This document shows, one piece after another, positions 46,929 to 59,468 of a DNA stretch of 64,000 nucleotides. Each line of letters begins with the position of its first letter. Position 1 is the stretch's first letter. Origin of the DNA: Echria macrotheca (taxonomy: Eukaryota > Ascomycota > Sordariomycetes > Sordariales > Schizotheciaceae); assembly GCA_030411725.1 (NCBI GenBank), contig MU839838.1:558001-622000 (forward strand), written 5' to 3'. A program made the position numbers and the translations under genes. The notes under the pieces were generated by a model that was given only the letters and a program-made list of their open reading frames with translations, did no database searches and was not told the DNA's origin.

Positions 46929-48375
46929 CGTGCAGGTGGCTGCTGGGAGAGGACGAGGACGACGGGAAGAAAAAGTGAGCAGGCGGGAGCTGTCTGGTGC
47001 GGTGGAGTTAAATTGTTCGACGAGTTGCCGAGTCAGTGATTGAGGAGATGCTCTGTGCTTCGAGCTGCAATTCGACCGACCCTATTGGGTCGGAAAGAAA
47101 ACGAAAAGTGGGCTACATCAGGCCCGCTTGCACGTGACTCGCAAAATGGAGGAGAGTTCCGAGGCCTACCTACACAGTAGGAATTGCAAAGCCCAGAGGG
47201 AAAACGAGGATCTGTCTGTCGTACAGAATACGGATGAGTCCTTATTCTAGAGCTCTTGAATCTGCCATTGCAGAGACTGCCTTCTTCTTGTTCCTGGTAC
47301 GTTTTCTTGTCCTCATGAGTTTCTCCAAAGACGGGAGTGAGCCCTTGATTAGGTAATCTGGCGTCGTTTGCAAGCTTCGCTTGGGTGCCGCTGGCGCTGC
47401 AAGGCATCATTCCGCCCCCCCTAGCGCTTCCCCAGAGCTCAAAGCGGCATCTTCCAGCTCAATCCCAACTTCAGCTAACAAACAAGGCTGCGTCAGCTCC
47501 GAGCGCCTCAGTTGCCACACACTGCCGCTTTTTCGATCTGTGGTTCTTTCTGGCTTGCATTTCTCCAGAGCCTGTTGCCGTCGATTTGGCCTTTTCATCA
47601 GCTGTCGTCAACTCTTTGACCTCCAGCATCCTCTGCTCTGGTCTCCAACCCAAACCACCCGCAAGCAACCTCCAAAGAACATCGCCGAGCCGCGACCACC
47701 CTCGCGACTGCCGACTACATCCTTAGTTCCGGCTAGTGAGCCCCGCCTAAGCACCTTGTTGTGTTTGTGCACTGCCGGTGCTTTCCTGTCTCTCAGTCAT
47801 TTCTAAATTTGTGTGGTAAGGCTTCCTCTCACTTCGCAGCTTCTCTCTCTCTCTCGCAAATCACACCCGCTCCCCATCTCCCGTCTCAACCAAGAACACA
47901 CCAGCACCACCGAGGTATTTACATACCGCTTCTCTGTACCCCTTTCTCCTTCTTTTTTTATCTTTGCCCCCCTTCCTAGGCGCCCACCGGCGTTTGGGAA
48001 GGCCACCATCAGTCAAAACGGCTCCCCGGAAGAAGAAGGCGGAGGCTGAGGCCCTAGTTTCCCAGAAGATCCGGGCAACCCCCTCTCGAGTCGATCCCCT
48101 GATTCACAAGAGGAAGCGGAACAGTAGCTGCCACGTCCCTGTCACCAAGAAGCGTCTCATAAGTAAGCCCTGTGCTCCGTTTTCCCGCTTGCTTGGTTAT
48201 GCCTCGATGAGCCTTTGCTTCCGGATGGCGCCATCGAATTCCTGACCCCTCTAGCTGAAGGGGATCTTGCTTGCATGATCGTTATCCGGATGAGCGACCC
48301 GGCCGTTTGCCTCATGCGGATCGCTAACACGCATCTCTAGTGCGGGCAGAGCACACAGCATTGCAGGTTGCGCAA
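46929..48375. promoter_or_regulatory. Divergent promoter and spliced leader region of UBP2
   Basis: The left part is the complex I subunit promoter. The right part is a CT-rich leader with at least one probable intron (48163-48340, GTAAGC..CTCTAG). The segment 47982-48162 stays in frame with UBP2 through that splice and would encode a Lys/Arg-rich stretch (KTAPRKKKAEAEALVSQKI and onward), but has no upstream ATG that I can find. Whether it is untranslated or a coding exon is unresolved. Confidence 0.45.
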
Positions 48376-51300
48376 ATGAAGGGGCCAGGGCGCCTGGTGC
48401 GTCTTCTCATAGAAGACTGGATTGGCGGTCGACTAGATTTAGACCTGACCCTCCCGGACGGAGGTTCGGAATCCCCGTGGTCGTGTCCTCGCCTGAGAGC
48501 CCGACAACCTTCGGCGAACAGTTCTCCCCACCATGAGTTAATTCAGGTTCCTACCCAGTGCTGGGATGACCCGGTCAGCGGTTCCATCCAGGTTTCCTGC
48601 TTGTGCCGCGAGTGTCGCCATCACTTCGTCTTCAACATCGCGGGGTACCGTGGCTGTGGGTCTCATGATATCCAGCATCCCGAACACCACTTCGTCATCG
48701 ACCAGCCGATCGAGTCTTTCCCTCTCCCCGATATACAAAGCCGCGGAGAGTCCCGGTTTCACCCCGTGATCTGCAGCGCTTCGTATCAATGCTCGGCCTG
48801 CGTTGAGCACGTCACACTCAGAATCTCGGCTCCACGGCTGCCCCAGGAATGGGTCGATTTCTTATCCAACCAAGACAGAATCCGGAAGAATCTTGAGAAG
48901 GCGAAGCAGAGTGACCCGGCTAGATACGATCTGACACAAGAACAGATTGACCGCTACCTCACGGGCGTCTTCGATACCATGAATCAGTACCTCAAGGACG
49001 TGCTAGATTCCCCGAGCGAGAGGAAAATATCAGCCAGGAACAAGACGTTTACCGTGCAGTTTGGAGAGGGCTGTGAAGACATTTTCCGCTACCTCGGATT
49101 CAAAATCGACAGGAAAGAGGACGAGGACGACGAGTATTTCTGGCGGCCTCCGCGACTTTCGCCACAGGAATCCAAAACGCTCGTGGGAACGGAACGTGCC
49201 TTCTTGCAAGATACAAAGTCTGAAGTGCAGAGCATTCTCGAAAGGCAGCAGAATCAGAACAACCGGCTAGTTCAAGTGGTGACGCCGCCGCCCGTGCATT
49301 CGCTGGAGAAGGCGCTCGGCGTGGCTCATATCGGCCCGCGGCCGCTGATTTCGAGAGACCGAATGAGCGCATCCGACCTGGCCGACTTGCGGCTCCTCGG
49401 TGCATCGGCAGAGTCCAACGATAATGTGTTGAAGTGGGCCTACAGTCGGCAGGCGCTAACGGACCCTCCCCGTCGAGCGCAATACCTCGAGTCACTGGCC
49501 CGGCTTGCGAGCTCAAGATCCGAGGACATGCAACTCTTCGTCTTCGAACAGCAAGACGAAGGGTCAAGAGTTGAGCCAAAATCCGGCGTGGATAGCAGCT
49601 TTAAGCAAGCCTATGACCACTTCAACCTAGACCCATCGGGCGACGAGCCACCGAGCTATTTCATCAACGTCTATCGGACCTTTTGCGTCCAGTCTCCCCT
49701 GCAAAGAGCCGAACACCGCAAACAGCTGCTGCGCATTGGCAAGCACCGCCACAACGACGAGACGATCCTGAAAGTCGTCTATACGGAGGCCATGGATATC
49801 GAGGAAGCTTGCGCGATCATGGGCATTGAAGCGGCGGATTATCCTCCGGATGTAGTAGCAGCTCTTGCCCATGCAGCGATCAAGGTATGTTCTTGAGCAG
49901 CGTAGCGTCCGGGAGCTAACTAGGTGCAGGAAAAGCCTGACCTGAGTCCTGAAATCGTCATCAAAGCTCTCGAGACTTTCGCTCTGTCCAAGACGGACGA
50001 TACGAGAGTGTCGTTCTTGACTTTGCTTTCCGACTTCCAGAGAGAATATGGCCCAGACGAGACGAGTATCCTCCATGACAAGCAGCAGCAGCAGCAGGCC
50101 AGGGAACAGGGAACGGAGACTTTCGATAAGTCATTGCCTGCAGGATTAGCAAATCTCCGCAACACATGTTACCTTAACAGCATCCTGCAGTACTTTTACT
50201 CGGTCAACGCCGTCCGGGACCTCGTGACCAATCTGGATCAGGCCCAGCTGGATCAGGCTAGGTTGCGGGAGAGACTGACAGACGTCGATCCCGCCCAAAT
50301 AGAGCCGAGAAGAACATTTGTGGGATCGCAATGTAAGTTGCCACCTCTGGTTGAGTTTGACGATACACTGACGGTATCAAGTTGTCTACGAGCTGCGAAA
50401 TCTGTTTGAGGATCTTGCGAAATCGGAATCCGCCTCCGTCAGGCCCCGCCAACGCCTGGCCAATGCCGCCCTTCTGAAGCCCGATAGGATACGAGAGACA
50501 CGATCCGTGGCCGGCCCAGCGAACAGCGACCCCCCGCCGCTTCCCCCTCGAGTCGGCGAGAATGGAGAACCGAGGGTGACGGTAGACTCGGTTCAGGAAA
50601 CCTTGGAAACCTCGAGCTCGTTGAGCTCCCAGACGCTGGTCGACAAAGCCGAAGAGGAGTCGTTCGTACTCGTTAGTCCCAAGCCGGACGATCCCGCGGC
50701 CATGGATATCGATTCTGCGCCGCGGCCCCAGAGTGCGCAGGCTCAAAGCTCAGACCTCACCATCGAGGAGCTCGCTGCGGAGTTGGACAAACCTAATGTA
50801 GGATCCGAGCAGATGGATGTCGATGAAGTCATGGGCAACATGATCGACCACCTTCGTGCCGCCTACAAGATTGTCCATTACGACCAAGCCAATGACGAAC
50901 CGGACCCGATCGAACAGGCTTTCTTCTCCACATTTGTCGATAGCCGCAAGGGAATGGACGACTCCAGCTGGAACGAACAGACCAGGTCGGACCGCTGGGT
51001 GACAGCGATTCCAGCCGAAGAAGGCTCACGCGATCTCTATGAGGCACTCGATGTCCCATTTCAGCTCGAGCTGTTGTCAGACCGTCTCCTCTCTTATACC
51101 AGCATCAAACGACCCGCGCCCAACTTCCACATTTGCATCCAACGTTCTGGTGCCAAGAAGAAGAACTCGAATCCCATTGTCATCCCCGACGTTCTCTACC
51201 TTGATAAGTTTATGCATACCAGCGATACGATGGATCTTTTCGAGGCAAAGGCCCAAAGCTGGAGTGCTGAAAACCGTCTCAACGAGTTGCAGGCCGCCGA

Positions 51301-52120
51301 AGCCGCACACGGCTCCACAAATGGCGACGCGGCCGGGAAGAGCGCGAACCCCGTCGTCGACACGAAGGCACAAGATAATATCGCGCCGATGGATGTCGAC
51401 AACTTTGTCGTCCTGGACAGCCCTGGGACTGACAACCCGACGGCGCTTCCGGGGCCGATGGGCGAAGACGCCGAGCGTCCTGTTGAAGATCCGTGGATGT
51501 CGATAGTGTCGTCACTCCAAGGCATCCACGCTAAACATGGCGATATAGACGGGGAGCCTATAGTATTGGCCCTCGACAGTGTTGTACCCGGCGACGACAA
51601 CCCGGTTCAGGAGGCGGCCCCTGAACAGAAAGCTCCGTCGCAAGAAATCTTGCAGGCCGCTGAAGCGAGTGGCGAGGAGACGAAAGAGGAGCTAATTGAG
51701 ATGCGAGACGCGAAGTTCCGGAACCTTTGGAAATATCCCTACCGCCTCCACGCCGTCATCTGTCATGCCGGCACCGCCTCGGCCGGCCACTACTGGGTCT
51801 GGATCCATGATTTCGTGGACGATGTGTGGCGCAAGTACAACGATACCGATGTCAGCGTGCATTCTGCAGCGGCTGTTTTTGAGAAGCTCAACACTACTGG
51901 GGAACCTTATTATCTGGCTTATGTTTCTGCCGAGAAAATCGATCAGCTCGTACGCATACCGCGCCGCGCTGTTGCGGATGTGGAAATGGGCGGGACCCCA
52001 GGCGGCTCCGATGTTTACGATTCCAATGTTGACGATTCGGAGCCGCCCCACGCTTCGGAGCCGCCCCACGATTCGGAGCCGCCCCACGATTCGGAGCCGC
52101 CCCCGTATAACAACTGGTAG
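48376..52120 (+). CDS. UBP2: Ubiquitin-specific protease Ubp2
   Basis: Three exons from the first plain ATG, 48376-49884, 49930-50332 and 50382-52120, give 1216 residues (yeast Ubp2 is 1272). The N-terminal two thirds carry the Ubp2-specific region with a Cys/His cluster (VSCLCRECRHHFVFNI, CSASYQCSACVEHV) and UBA-like helices. The catalytic Cys box is AGLANLRNTCYLNSILQYFY (Cys near 583), and the His box is YRLHAVICHAGTASAGHYWV (His near 1107). A large Asp/Glu-rich insertion separates the boxes. The enzyme removes ubiquitin, preferring Lys63 chains in yeast, with partners Rup1 and Rsp5. The C-terminus has four SEPPH-type hexapeptide repeats. The start is uncertain: an ATG formed across the leader splice (A48162 plus TG48341) would add 12 residues. 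Confidence 0.9.
52034..52105 (+). repeat. Four 18-bp tandem repeats coding for DSEPPH
   Basis: Four copies of an 18-bp unit (GATTCGGAGCCGCCCCAC type) near the 3' end of UBP2 encode DSEPPH/ASEPPH. The copies are almost identical in DNA, so the array is young and likely variable in copy number. Confidence 0.9.
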
Positions 52121-53266
52121 CGCAGCCGTCCATGATGCCACCGACGAAACATGCGACGGCTGGACTGAAGTGTGGATCGGGGGTGTATAGCGGGACGGGG
52201 TTTGCATGTAGGACTTGACGGCAGGTCCGACCACGATACCGTAGCGGATGACCTAGCTGGGGTCTGATCCGACAGCGATTGCTTTTTGACATCTCGTTCT
52301 TGTATTTTGAGAAACACGTCAGCATGTGGATCACGCATGCTGTTTTGTTAATACTTTGCAAGACGGGAAGCGGTGGTCAGGGTGTTTGCACGAGAATACA
52401 CCTTGGCCTTTGATGTGGCGTTGTAATACGGCCACATATTGGAGGATATACCTAGACCTAGCTTATCCGGGCAGTTGACTGCCCACCTATGTATGTAGCT
52501 ATACCTGTAGGATGAATACGACGAAAGTCGAAAACTTGGTGGTTGTGTTTACGAGTCAGAGTGAGTGTTGTGCTCGTAGAAAGGCATGTACTCTATCTAT
52601 ATTGCCCCCATGATATGGTCAGTTGCCCGAGTCAGACCCATCTATAAGTACATCTGGTTGAACATACCTTTATCTGTTGGCCTGTATGTAAACAAACAGA
52701 CCGGGACATTGACATCAGTCTGGCTTCCGAAGTATCACTGGCGACCTACACTGCTCGCGAAGGTTCTGAAATCCTCACACTCGGAATCCGGCTTGGAGTA
52801 ACCATAAGTGGCCATCCCCTTCGCCGTCCACAACCTGGGCCGTATAGTTGTCCTCACATTACAGGCAGGCAGGCTGTTACCCACGTTACTCACGTTGTCA
52901 CGTTACAGAAGGAAGGAATGAGTCTAGGATCGTGGACGTGACATGATGAGCAGACGTAAAGGTGATGAATCTTCATGAGATAGGCAGGCTGCATTCTGAC
53001 TTTGCGGTATGACCGACTTACCTATCTACGGTATTCATTTAGATTACCTAGGTAGATAGATAGACCTAGACTGCATGTTGATCGCCGATACGGAGTACCG
53101 AGTATTGGGTAAGTACCTTGGACTCTACATTATCCTTCACGAAACATTTGCTGTTTGGCTGCCTAGGTATGTGTGGTCTTTGTGCGCCTCGGGTCTCACT
53201 GCTTTTTGCATTTTTGGCATTCTGTGGGGGCCAAGGAACAGGACGTGAGGCCTCCTCCAGATCAAA
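52121..53266. other. Intergenic, UBP2 3' flank
   Basis: No gene was seen. Several short GTAGGTA/CTACCTA-like strings occur in the AT-richer part around 53030-53120. The hairpin-repeat field begins immediately to the right. Confidence 0.5.
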
Positions 53267-54807
53267 ATCACTGCATTTTCTACGTCGGCGGAGGGGATGG
53301 TGAGGCTCTGTTTTTATGCAGGTGTCACTCCTGCCCCCCTGAGATCGGTTACAGAAAACGTGGGTTCCACGATGGGAAGGAAAGGTCACTGTAATTTTCA
53401 TGTTGGTGGAGGGGATGGGGATGGAGTAACGTTATCACTGCATTTTCTATTCTGTTGGAGGGGATGAGTGGGAATTGGGGGTGGTTGGCTGGCTCTACCC
53501 GCCCCTATGGGTACAACTACCGCGCATACAATCATGCAAGCGGTCACACACACACAAGCCGGGCAAAAAAATCACTGCATTTTCTACATCGGTGGAGGGG
53601 ATGAGTGGGAATTGGAGGTGAGTGGTTGTGGTTGTGGTTGGTTGGATTTCCCCACCCCTCCCGTGGTTCCTACATGTGTAACACCACCGCGCATGCCGGG
53701 CAACAGAGATCAGAAATCACAGGTATGTCGGGCAACAGACATCGGACATCATATGCGAACATCGGAAAACCCGAAAAAAATCACTGCATTTTCTACATTG
53801 GTGGAGGGGATGAGCTGAGACTGGCGGTTTGCTATCTACACCCCTGGGAGTGCGTGACGGCAGCTTGTCATCAAACGGCGAATCCCTACCTAGAACACTG
53901 CAATTTTTACTCTGCTGGAGGGGATGGGGATGGTTGGCGTGCCTACATATGGCACCCGGGTTCCTAAAAATCAATGCATTTTCTATGTCGGTGGAGGGGG
54001 ATGAGTTGAGGCTAGGAGTTTTGCAACGTACAGCTGGGAATCCGCAACATCCCTGATCACTGACAGCATTTTCCATCAGTCTGCTGGATGGAGGTGTTCG
54101 AAAGACCTCACCTACCTTCTGGTTTCAAGGGAGACTCGCCGGAGTCAAATCATAGCAATTATTTACGCTGGCGGAGGGGATGGAGTCGGTTTGCCTGTTG
54201 CCTGGTTTTTTCACTGGACATAACTTTTGGGGTTCTGAGGGACTGGGTTGCGTCCATCACGAGATGTTGGTATAAAATCACGCGGGGTGTGAGATGGCAT
54301 GGGATTTGTTTTTGCAAAGCGTTCACCGGTTCAGCACTGAGTTAGAGGTTTTGGTTTGCTGGAGGAGACGGTTAATCGTATGGACTGTCGACTGTGGGCT
54401 TAGTAGGAGGTGATGGAGGTGATGGGGCTCATACATTTTCTTTGCATTTGTATTGTAATTCGTCGAAGTTGCCTTTTCGAGGACAACATTCCCTGGCCCC
54501 GAACTTCTAGAAGACGGCTATTTTTATGTCAGTGGAGGCAATGAGGCCCGTCGTTTTGTCTTGGGGAGAGTATTCTCCGCGGCAGCTTCCCGACGTTGCA
54601 ACTTTTATGCTGGTAGAGTACCTAAAGTAGTTGAAGGAAGGGGGGGGGGGGGGGTTGTCATGTTGGTCGCTGGCGAGCCAGACTGGGTGAGGGATGCAAA
54701 TACCGGGGTGTCACACTTCAATTTCTGGTCGGTGGAGGAGTTGAAGCTTCCTGAATAGGTAGGTTGTCGCGTGCACTTACTCACTGCAATTTTCACGTCG
54801 GTACACT
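53267..54807 (+). repeat. Hairpin-repeat field, left block (13 copies)
   Basis: Thirteen copies of a ~35-bp repeat start at 53267, 53385, 53434, 53571, 53780, 53895, 53970, 54056, 54149, 54517, 54597, 54711 and 54781, all in + orientation. The consensus is ATCACTGCATTTTCTAC, a 4-nt loop (GTCG, ATCG, ATTG or GTTG), then GTGGAGGGGATGAG. TCTAC can pair with GTGGA/GTAGA. The first, third, fourth, fifth and seventh copies are clear; 54056, 54517, 54597, 54711 and 54781 are degenerate. Some neighbours share flanks: 53434/53571 are followed by TGGGAATTGG, and 53780/53970 by a similar TGAGACTGG-like string. Spacing is irregular (49-368 bp). It is not part of any recognised gene. Confidence 0.85.
54640..54654 (+). 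repeat. Poly-G tract (15 G)
   Basis: A pure G run lies inside the left hairpin-repeat block. It may be length-unstable or a sequencing/assembly weak point. Confidence 0.9.
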
Positions 54808-55631
54808 CCAGTCTTCACCCATCTATCTTTCTGGCGCATGGACCGTTTTGTGCATTTAACCAGCCACACGTGTGTCCTCGCACGCGCTTGTGTACCAGGC
54901 AGGATATTCATATACGGTAATGCAACAACGCAGTATTACGATAACAGTCAGCCAACCTGGCCTGTCATCCGACGAGATTGTCAGCCATAAATGGCTGCGG
55001 CAAGAAATAAGCCGAATCCGGCTCCGTTGCAATTCTATCAACGGCTTATACATAAGAGAGGGCACGGCTGGTTCCTTGACTAAGTGCCGGATGGCGATGG
55101 TTGCTGCTGCTCGACTGCCTCTGCCGTCGCCGCCTGTCGGACGATGCGGGTACGGTCTCCGTGCCCCGCCTGAGGTGGGGTGCTTGCCAAGGTCCTGGAG
55201 GGCCGTCCGCCGTCGTGCGCGCTCCGACTTGGCGGACCCCACACGATCCGGGATCAATCTAATGGACCCGGCGGCTCTTCGGCGGAACGCGGCGACTCTC
55301 TTCCGGAAGGGAAAGCTGAAAGCTGCCATCTTGTCAACGATCGCACCGCTGGCCGACATGTGCGGTGAAAAAGCGCGCAAAGCATGTGGCGTCTAAATCG
55401 ATTGGCTATGGATGAGTTGTCGGGCAGCTACGCTTCAGCCCGAAAGAAGAATGGCTGGCGACGTTCAGCTCGCCTCTTACCCACCTGCCTCTCTCTCACG
55501 ACTTCGCAATCTGCCGCGCGATTATCATTTTCCTTCAGACATAACGAAGTTGAGCAGCGAACCTGTCAGTACCAATATAATCACCTATCGTCCATCCGCC
55601 GCCTTACTAACCAATTCGATTGCGCGTAGAG
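54808..55631. other. Promoter region of the NLR gene
   Basis: Free of hairpin repeats. Long open frames exist on both strands (for example 54872-55396 on +), but their translations do not look like protein. I treat the interval as NLR promoter and leader. Confidence 0.45.
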
Positions 55632-58600
55632 ATGATGGATAGAATCCGAGCACGGCTGCGCAAGACTCGGCGCGATCGCCTCTCAACCCCGCCCGATCCT
55701 CAAGCACGTACCAACACGGACACCGGTCCATCCGAACACCCGCCAATTCCCTCTTTCCCGGACGGAGTAAAGGTTCTCCACGACTGCCCCGACGCTACCG
55801 TCGACGTCTGCTTTGTCCATGGTCTGACAGGGGACCGGGAAAGCACATGGACTGCCGACGGGCAATCCGCACCTTGGCCAAAGACCCTCCTCCCGTCGAA
55901 GCTCGACAAAGTTCGCATTCTCACATACGGCTACGACGCATACATAGTGCGAAAAGGGGTTGCGTCGTCGAATCGGCTGATCGATCATGCTACGAACCTT
56001 CTGAACGACTTGACGACAGACAGAGTCTGCTGCAATGCGCCGTTTCGCCCCATCATATTCGTCGCCCACAGCTTGGGCGGCCTTGTCTGCAAGGAGGCCA
56101 TTCTGCTCTCGCGAAACCACCCAGAACCTCATCTCCGCGGTATATTCGACTGCATCAGAGGCGTCATATTTATGGGTACTCCTCACAAGGGGGCTTGGAT
56201 GGCCGATTGGGCCAAGATTTCGGTTTCGGCTCTTGGTCTGGCGAAGACAGTCAACAAATCACTGTTGGAGATCATGCAGACAAATAACCAGGCCCTCGAG
56301 CGCATTCAACTCGACTTCTGGTCAATGATACGGGAACGGCAAAAAGCTGGTCAGCCTCCCGAGGTCACATGCTTCTTTGAGGAACTGCCTTTGCCTGGGA
56401 TCGGGAAAGTCGTGACCAAGGAATCCGCTACTCTTGAGGGCTACAATTCCATTACCATCCACGCCAACCACAGGGATATGGTCAAGTTTGCCTCAGCAGA
56501 GGAGAACGGATTCAAAAGGTTGCTTGGAGAGCTAGTCCGATGGGTATTGCAAGTCGGTAAGGAGAACTAGTCTACACTCCTGAGAATACACTAGGCTAAA
56601 TCTGCTCTGGAGACCAAGTACTATCCGAGACCGCGCAAGATTGCCTCAAGTCGCTAGCCTTTCCCCAAATGCAGGACCGTTCCCATGATATCGGCAGTGC
56701 TGTTGAGGGGACATGCGAGTGGCTGCTTCAACACAAGACATACAATAGCTGGGCCGTTTGCGACCGAGGTCTGCTCTGGATTAAGGGAAAGCCCGGCTCT
56801 GGAAAGTCGACACTGCTGAAATATGCTCTCGATAAACACGAAACCAGGGACGGCGCCCTTGTTCTCTCGTTCTTCTTCCACGGTCGTGGCGATGAGCTCC
56901 AAAAGACGCCTCTTGGCCTCTGGCGGTCTCTCCTTCATCAGGCCCTTCGGCAGACCCCCCGCGCACTGCAGGATCTCGTCGACAGGTTTGAAACGAAGCG
57001 CAAAGAGAACGGCAAGCCGGGTGAAGACTGGCACTGGCATGAGGAGGAGTTGTGGTCCTTCTTTAAGTCGTCTTTTCCGAAGATCCTGAAAACCCGCCCG
57101 GTCCGGCTATTTATCGATGCCTTAGACGAATGTGGCAAGGACAACGCAGTCAAGCTTGTCGAGATTTTCAAGTCTTTGCTAAAGCATCTCCCATCCCAGT
57201 CCGTAGGCTGTCGCATCTGCTTTTCTTGTCGCCACTACCCAATTCTGGATTTAGACGACAGTGTATTCGAAGTATGCACCGAGAATGAAAATCAAGGGGA
57301 TATTTCGACATTCGTGGATAACCAGCTTGCCGAGTTTCGGGCGCGAACATCATCCACGATTCCGACCTTGATTACGGAACGTGCCTCTGGCGTTTTTATG
57401 TGGGCACGTCTCGTTGTAGAGCAAGTTCGGGACCTTGACCTCGAGGGAGCCGGACTGGGGAAGATCGAAGAGGAGATCTATTCTATTCCTCCAGACCTCG
57501 ATAAACTCTACCAACAACTCATTCAGAATATGAAACCCGACTCCAAAAAACTGGTCCAATGGATTTGCTTTGCCACTCGGCCGTTATCAATAAACGAATT
57601 GCGATGGGCTATGGTTATAGAGGCTGATTGCCCACACCCGACGTTACAGGCCTGCCAGAGGGCGAAACATTACGTACCCGACAGCGCCCGGATGAAGAGG
57701 CAAGTGCAGACGCTTAGCCGTGGTCTTGCCGAAGTCAGCCAAGAGCAGGTTGTCCAGTTCATCCACCAGTCCGTCAAGGACTTCTTCGTCGAGAAAGGCC
57801 TCTCAGCTTTGGATGGCAACGTAACGTCGACCGAGGCGGCAACCGAGGCGGGAATCAGAGCACATTTCCGACTGTCCAAGATTTGCATACGCTACTTGGC
57901 GATGGAGGAGATCAGTCGGTCAACAGAGTACAACGACTTTGCCTTCCTGCATTACGCCACGACATCATGGGTGGCGCATACACAGCAGTGCGATGCGATA
58001 AGTGTCCCTCAAGAGGATCTTCTAGCGTTGTTTGCTTGGCCATCAAACCGTCTCGTGGAGTTATGGGTACGCATTTACCGGGCAATAAATCGATATTCAG
58101 GTGAATGTCCGGACAACGGGACTAACCTTTTACACGTTATATCAAGATATGGTGTGTTTGGGCTGGTAACGACCACTTTGCAAAGTACAGACCAAATTAC
58201 TACAGTTATTGACGTTATGGATGATTATGGTCGAACGCCGCTATCGTGGGCTGCCGAGAATGGTCATGAGACTGTGGTACGAACCCTTCTTGGTGCTGGC
58301 GCTACCGTCGATATGGAAGATGAGCATGGTGAAACGCCGTTATCGTGGGCTGCCAAGCGTGGCCACGATGCCGTGGTACGAACCCTTCTTGGTGCTGGCG
58401 CTACCGTCGATATGGAAGATGAGTATGGTGAAACGCCGCTATCGTGGGCTGCCGAGAATGGTCATGAGACTGTGGTACGAACCCTTCTTGGTGCTGGCGC
58501 TACTGTCGATACGAAATCTATGTCTGGTGAAACGCCGCTATCGTGGGCTGCCCAGCGTGGCCACGATGCCGTGGTACGAACCCTTCTTGGTGCTGGTGCT

Positions 58601-58972
58601 ACTGTCGATATGGAAGATAAGTATGGTCGAACGCCGCTATCGTGGGCTGCCGGGATTAGCCACGATGCCGTGGTACGAACCCTTCTTGGTGCTGGCGCTA
58701 CCGTCGATAGGGAAGATGAGCATGGTGAAACGCCGCTATCGTGGGCTGCCAAGCGTGGCCACGAGGCCGTGGTACGAACCCTTCTTGGTGCTGGTGCTAC
58801 TGTCGATATGGAAGATAAGTATGGCCGAACGCCGCTATCGCGGGCTGTCGAGAATGGCCACGATGCCATCGTACGATTACTGCAACGCCATACCCGTACC
58901 AGTGATGCGCCGGCCGTCTCTACTTGCCTCACGATGCCGCACTATGATTCGACAGAACCGGCAAGAGAATGA
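55632..58972 (+). CDS. NLR protein: alpha/beta-hydrolase, NACHT, ankyrin repeats
   Basis: Two exons, 55632-56556 and 56619-58972, give 1092 residues. The 62-nt intron (GTAAGG..CAAG) is needed to join the parts, and the splice yields LSETAQDCLKSLAFPQM, the usual linker ahead of a fungal NACHT. Residues about 45-300 are a SesB/PGAP1-like lipase fold: VDVCFVHGLTGDRESTW, nucleophile elbow AHSLGG (Ser near 147) and FMGTPHKGAWMADW. Walker A is GKPGSGKST (near 365) and Walker B is LFIDALDEC (near 472). Seven 33-residue ankyrin repeats (about 843-1073) share nearly identical DNA. By analogy with fungal NLRs in allorecognition and heterokaryon incompatibility, it would sense a ligand through the repeats, oligomerise via NACHT and trigger the lipase effector. 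All key motifs are intact. Confidence 0.92.
58220..58912 (+). repeat. Seven near-identical 99-bp ankyrin-coding repeats
   Basis: Each unit encodes GETPLSWAAKRGHDAVVRTL followed by LGAGATVDMEDEY. Units differ mainly at a few codons (AEN/AKR/AQR/AGI, HET/HDA/HEA, EHGE/EYGE/KYGR), while the rest is almost invariant at the nucleotide level. This is the pattern of concerted evolution and repeat shuffling seen in fungal NLR sensor domains. The last unit degenerates at its 3' half. Confidence 0.93.
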
Positions 58973-59468
58973 ATGCTATTATTTTCTATCCGGATTTTTC
59001 TTCCATGGAAGGGTCTGGGAGACAAGGTCAATATATAGCCTTTCATGACCACGTGCTACGGTTTCTGGATGATTTGTCAGAAAATAGGCGAAGAGGATCG
59101 TAACCATGATTTGAGTGTCAGATAGAACAATGCAGTTGTGGCTGGAATCAACTAAAACTCATGGTTCGTCAGCCTCGCCACTGCAGTCGCCACTGTACAT
59201 AGGTATAAATGACTGGATTTCTGGCGAAACCAGATTGTTACGGTTTTCCTGCACCGTAGGGCTGCTCAAATGAGATATCACCAGACCACAGCATGACATA
59301 CAGTCAGTGACGTAGATAGACTGTTGATTGTTCTAAGTTCAGGTGCGCGCAGCGGCGGCGGCGCACCTGGACAGCTAGTGGCTCTGACGGCAGCTCCCCA
59401 TGCCTCCCCATAGTCATCTGGATACGGCCGTCCGAATGGCTGAGACCAGACGGCCATGCGGCTCTCAT
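58973..59468. other. Intergenic, NLR 3' flank
   Basis: No gene and no clear repeat copy. The hairpin-repeat field resumes at 59469. Confidence 0.5.

Noticed and set aside
54872..55396. 174-residue open frame before the NLR gene.
   Set aside because: An equally long frame exists on the opposite strand; neither looks like a protein.
58209..59048. Alternative + frame through the ankyrin repeats (279 residues, repeated RYRGLP/WYEPFLVL).
   Set aside because: Frame shadow of the 99-bp repeats; the ankyrin frame carries the conserved fold.
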